This document shows positions 5,439-5,917 of a DNA stretch of 5,917 bases, one piece after another. The notes under the pieces are model-generated. The model had not been told where the DNA came from, did not search any database, and saw only the letters and a program-made list of their open reading frames with translations. The translations under genes and the position numbers were made by a program. Each line of letters opens with the position of its first letter. Position 1 is the stretch's first letter. The DNA lies in contig CACYKX010000189.1 of assembly GCA_902775075.1 (NCBI GenBank), forward strand, positions 1 through 5,917, in the 5' to 3' direction. Origin of the DNA: an uncultured Prevotellaceae bacterium. GTDB lineage: Bacteria > Bacteroidota > Bacteroidia > Bacteroidales > Bacteroidaceae.

Positions 5439-5913
5439 TTCCCGTAGTAACCACATCATCCCATACACATACTATCTTGTTCCTAAAGAAACTTGCATCT
5501 ACCTCAATGGTGTTGTTCTCTTCAAGTCGTTTGGCACGAACCTCTTTCTTCATCTTTGTTCCATGAACGGCAGAACGTTCACCCGACACTTTGACATGGG
5601 AAAAGCCATCGATTGCTCCCGACAACTGACATACAAGAGCAGAGAAAGCCTTGTTTCGTGTCTCGTTGCGCTCTTGGCTGCTTGCAGGAACACATGAGAA
5701 AACAACCTTTCCAATCTTGCGTCCAAACTTTCTTACAAGTTCCTTTGCCACAAACTGAGCCACTTGGGTCTGATTGCAGCCATCCTTGAAATCAAAGATT
5801 GTCTGTCGGTCGAATACACCATCTATGCCCACATTCTTGATGCGAGTTGGATAGTAACGGAGGAAACTGCTGAGTTCCTTGTCCTCTTGACCCTTGATGA
5901 AAACCTTGACCAT
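5434..5913 (-). CDS. phosphoribosyltransferase-like protein, C-terminally truncated
   Basis: A type I phosphoribosyltransferase-like protein of ComF-like appearance. Landmarks are KVVFSCVPASSQERNETRN (69-87), a conserved loop that often precedes the PRPP site in this group, and the PRPP-binding loop VCVWDDVVTTG (148-158) with D152 and D153. The protein stops one residue after that glycine. Relatives normally continue for some 30-60 residues with the helix and strands that complete the fold, so this copy lacks its C-terminal part. The TAA (5434-5436) lies within the 47-bp repeat, which suggests that insertion or recombination there cut the gene. The ATG at 5911-5913 is only four bases from the window edge, so a longer N terminus or an upstream partner cannot be excluded. 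Function is probably lost. I cannot tell its original substrate. Confidence 0.65.
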   Translation of the reverse strand: MVKVFIKGQEDKELSSFLRYYPTRIKNVGIDGVFDRQTIFDFKDGCNQTQVAQFVAKELVRKFGRKIGKVVFSCVPASSQERNETRNKAFSALVCQLSGAIDGFSHVKVSGERSAVHGTKMKKEVRAKRLEENNTIEVDASFFRNKIVCVWDDVVTTGI

Positions 5914-5917
5914 GTTC

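Overview
The window looks like chromosomal or island DNA of a Bacteroidales member (Prevotella/Bacteroides type). Two promoters match the Bacteroidetes sigma-ABfr consensus, a -33 TTTG and a -7 TAnnTTTG separated by 20 bp. Gene starts mostly lack a Shine-Dalgarno sequence, and the protein families fit this group. The exact genus cannot be fixed from the sequence. All recognised genes but one short ORF lie on the minus strand, so the operons read from high to low coordinates.

Region 1 (1-319) holds no gene I can identify; it has a 20-codon open end at the left edge, two small stem-loops and one weak ORF. Region 2 (320-2256) is a two-gene defence-type operon: an AAA15/RloA-like ATPase with its own promoter, followed with a one-base overlap by an rloB-like TOPRIM gene (an RloAB or AbiL-type pair). 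The rloB gene carries a one-base frameshift near its N terminus and appears to lack the usual first TOPRIM glutamate, so the pair may be decaying or phase-off. Region 3 (2228-2651) is a 424-bp non-coding stretch rich in inverted and direct repeats.

Region 4 (2652-5213) is the most interesting part: a tightly overlapping three-gene operon of an AbiEi-type winged-helix antitoxin, an AbiEii/DUF1814-type nucleotidyltransferase toxin and, as third partner, a PP2C-type Ser/Thr protein phosphatase with its metal ligands intact. Its promoter overlaps a four-armed operator (TTGTTCA, TTGTTCA, TGAACA, TGAACAA) with two nested dyads centred on the same base, which fits cooperative autorepression by the AbiEi-like protein. 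Relatives of this toxin are known to be silenced by phosphorylation of a Ser two residues before the first catalytic Asp; here that position is Thr57. A phosphatase in the operon therefore suggests a phosphatase-gated toxin, which is inference.

Region 5 (5214-5917) holds a 51-codon ORF on the plus strand and a phosphoribosyltransferase gene that ends immediately after its PRPP-binding loop. A 47-bp palindromic repeat occurs twice in direct orientation (2376-2422 and 5392-5438, 44/47 identical) and brackets the toxin module. The right copy supplies the stop codon that truncates the phosphoribosyltransferase. The layout suggests a compact ~3-kb islet inserted beside or into that gene.
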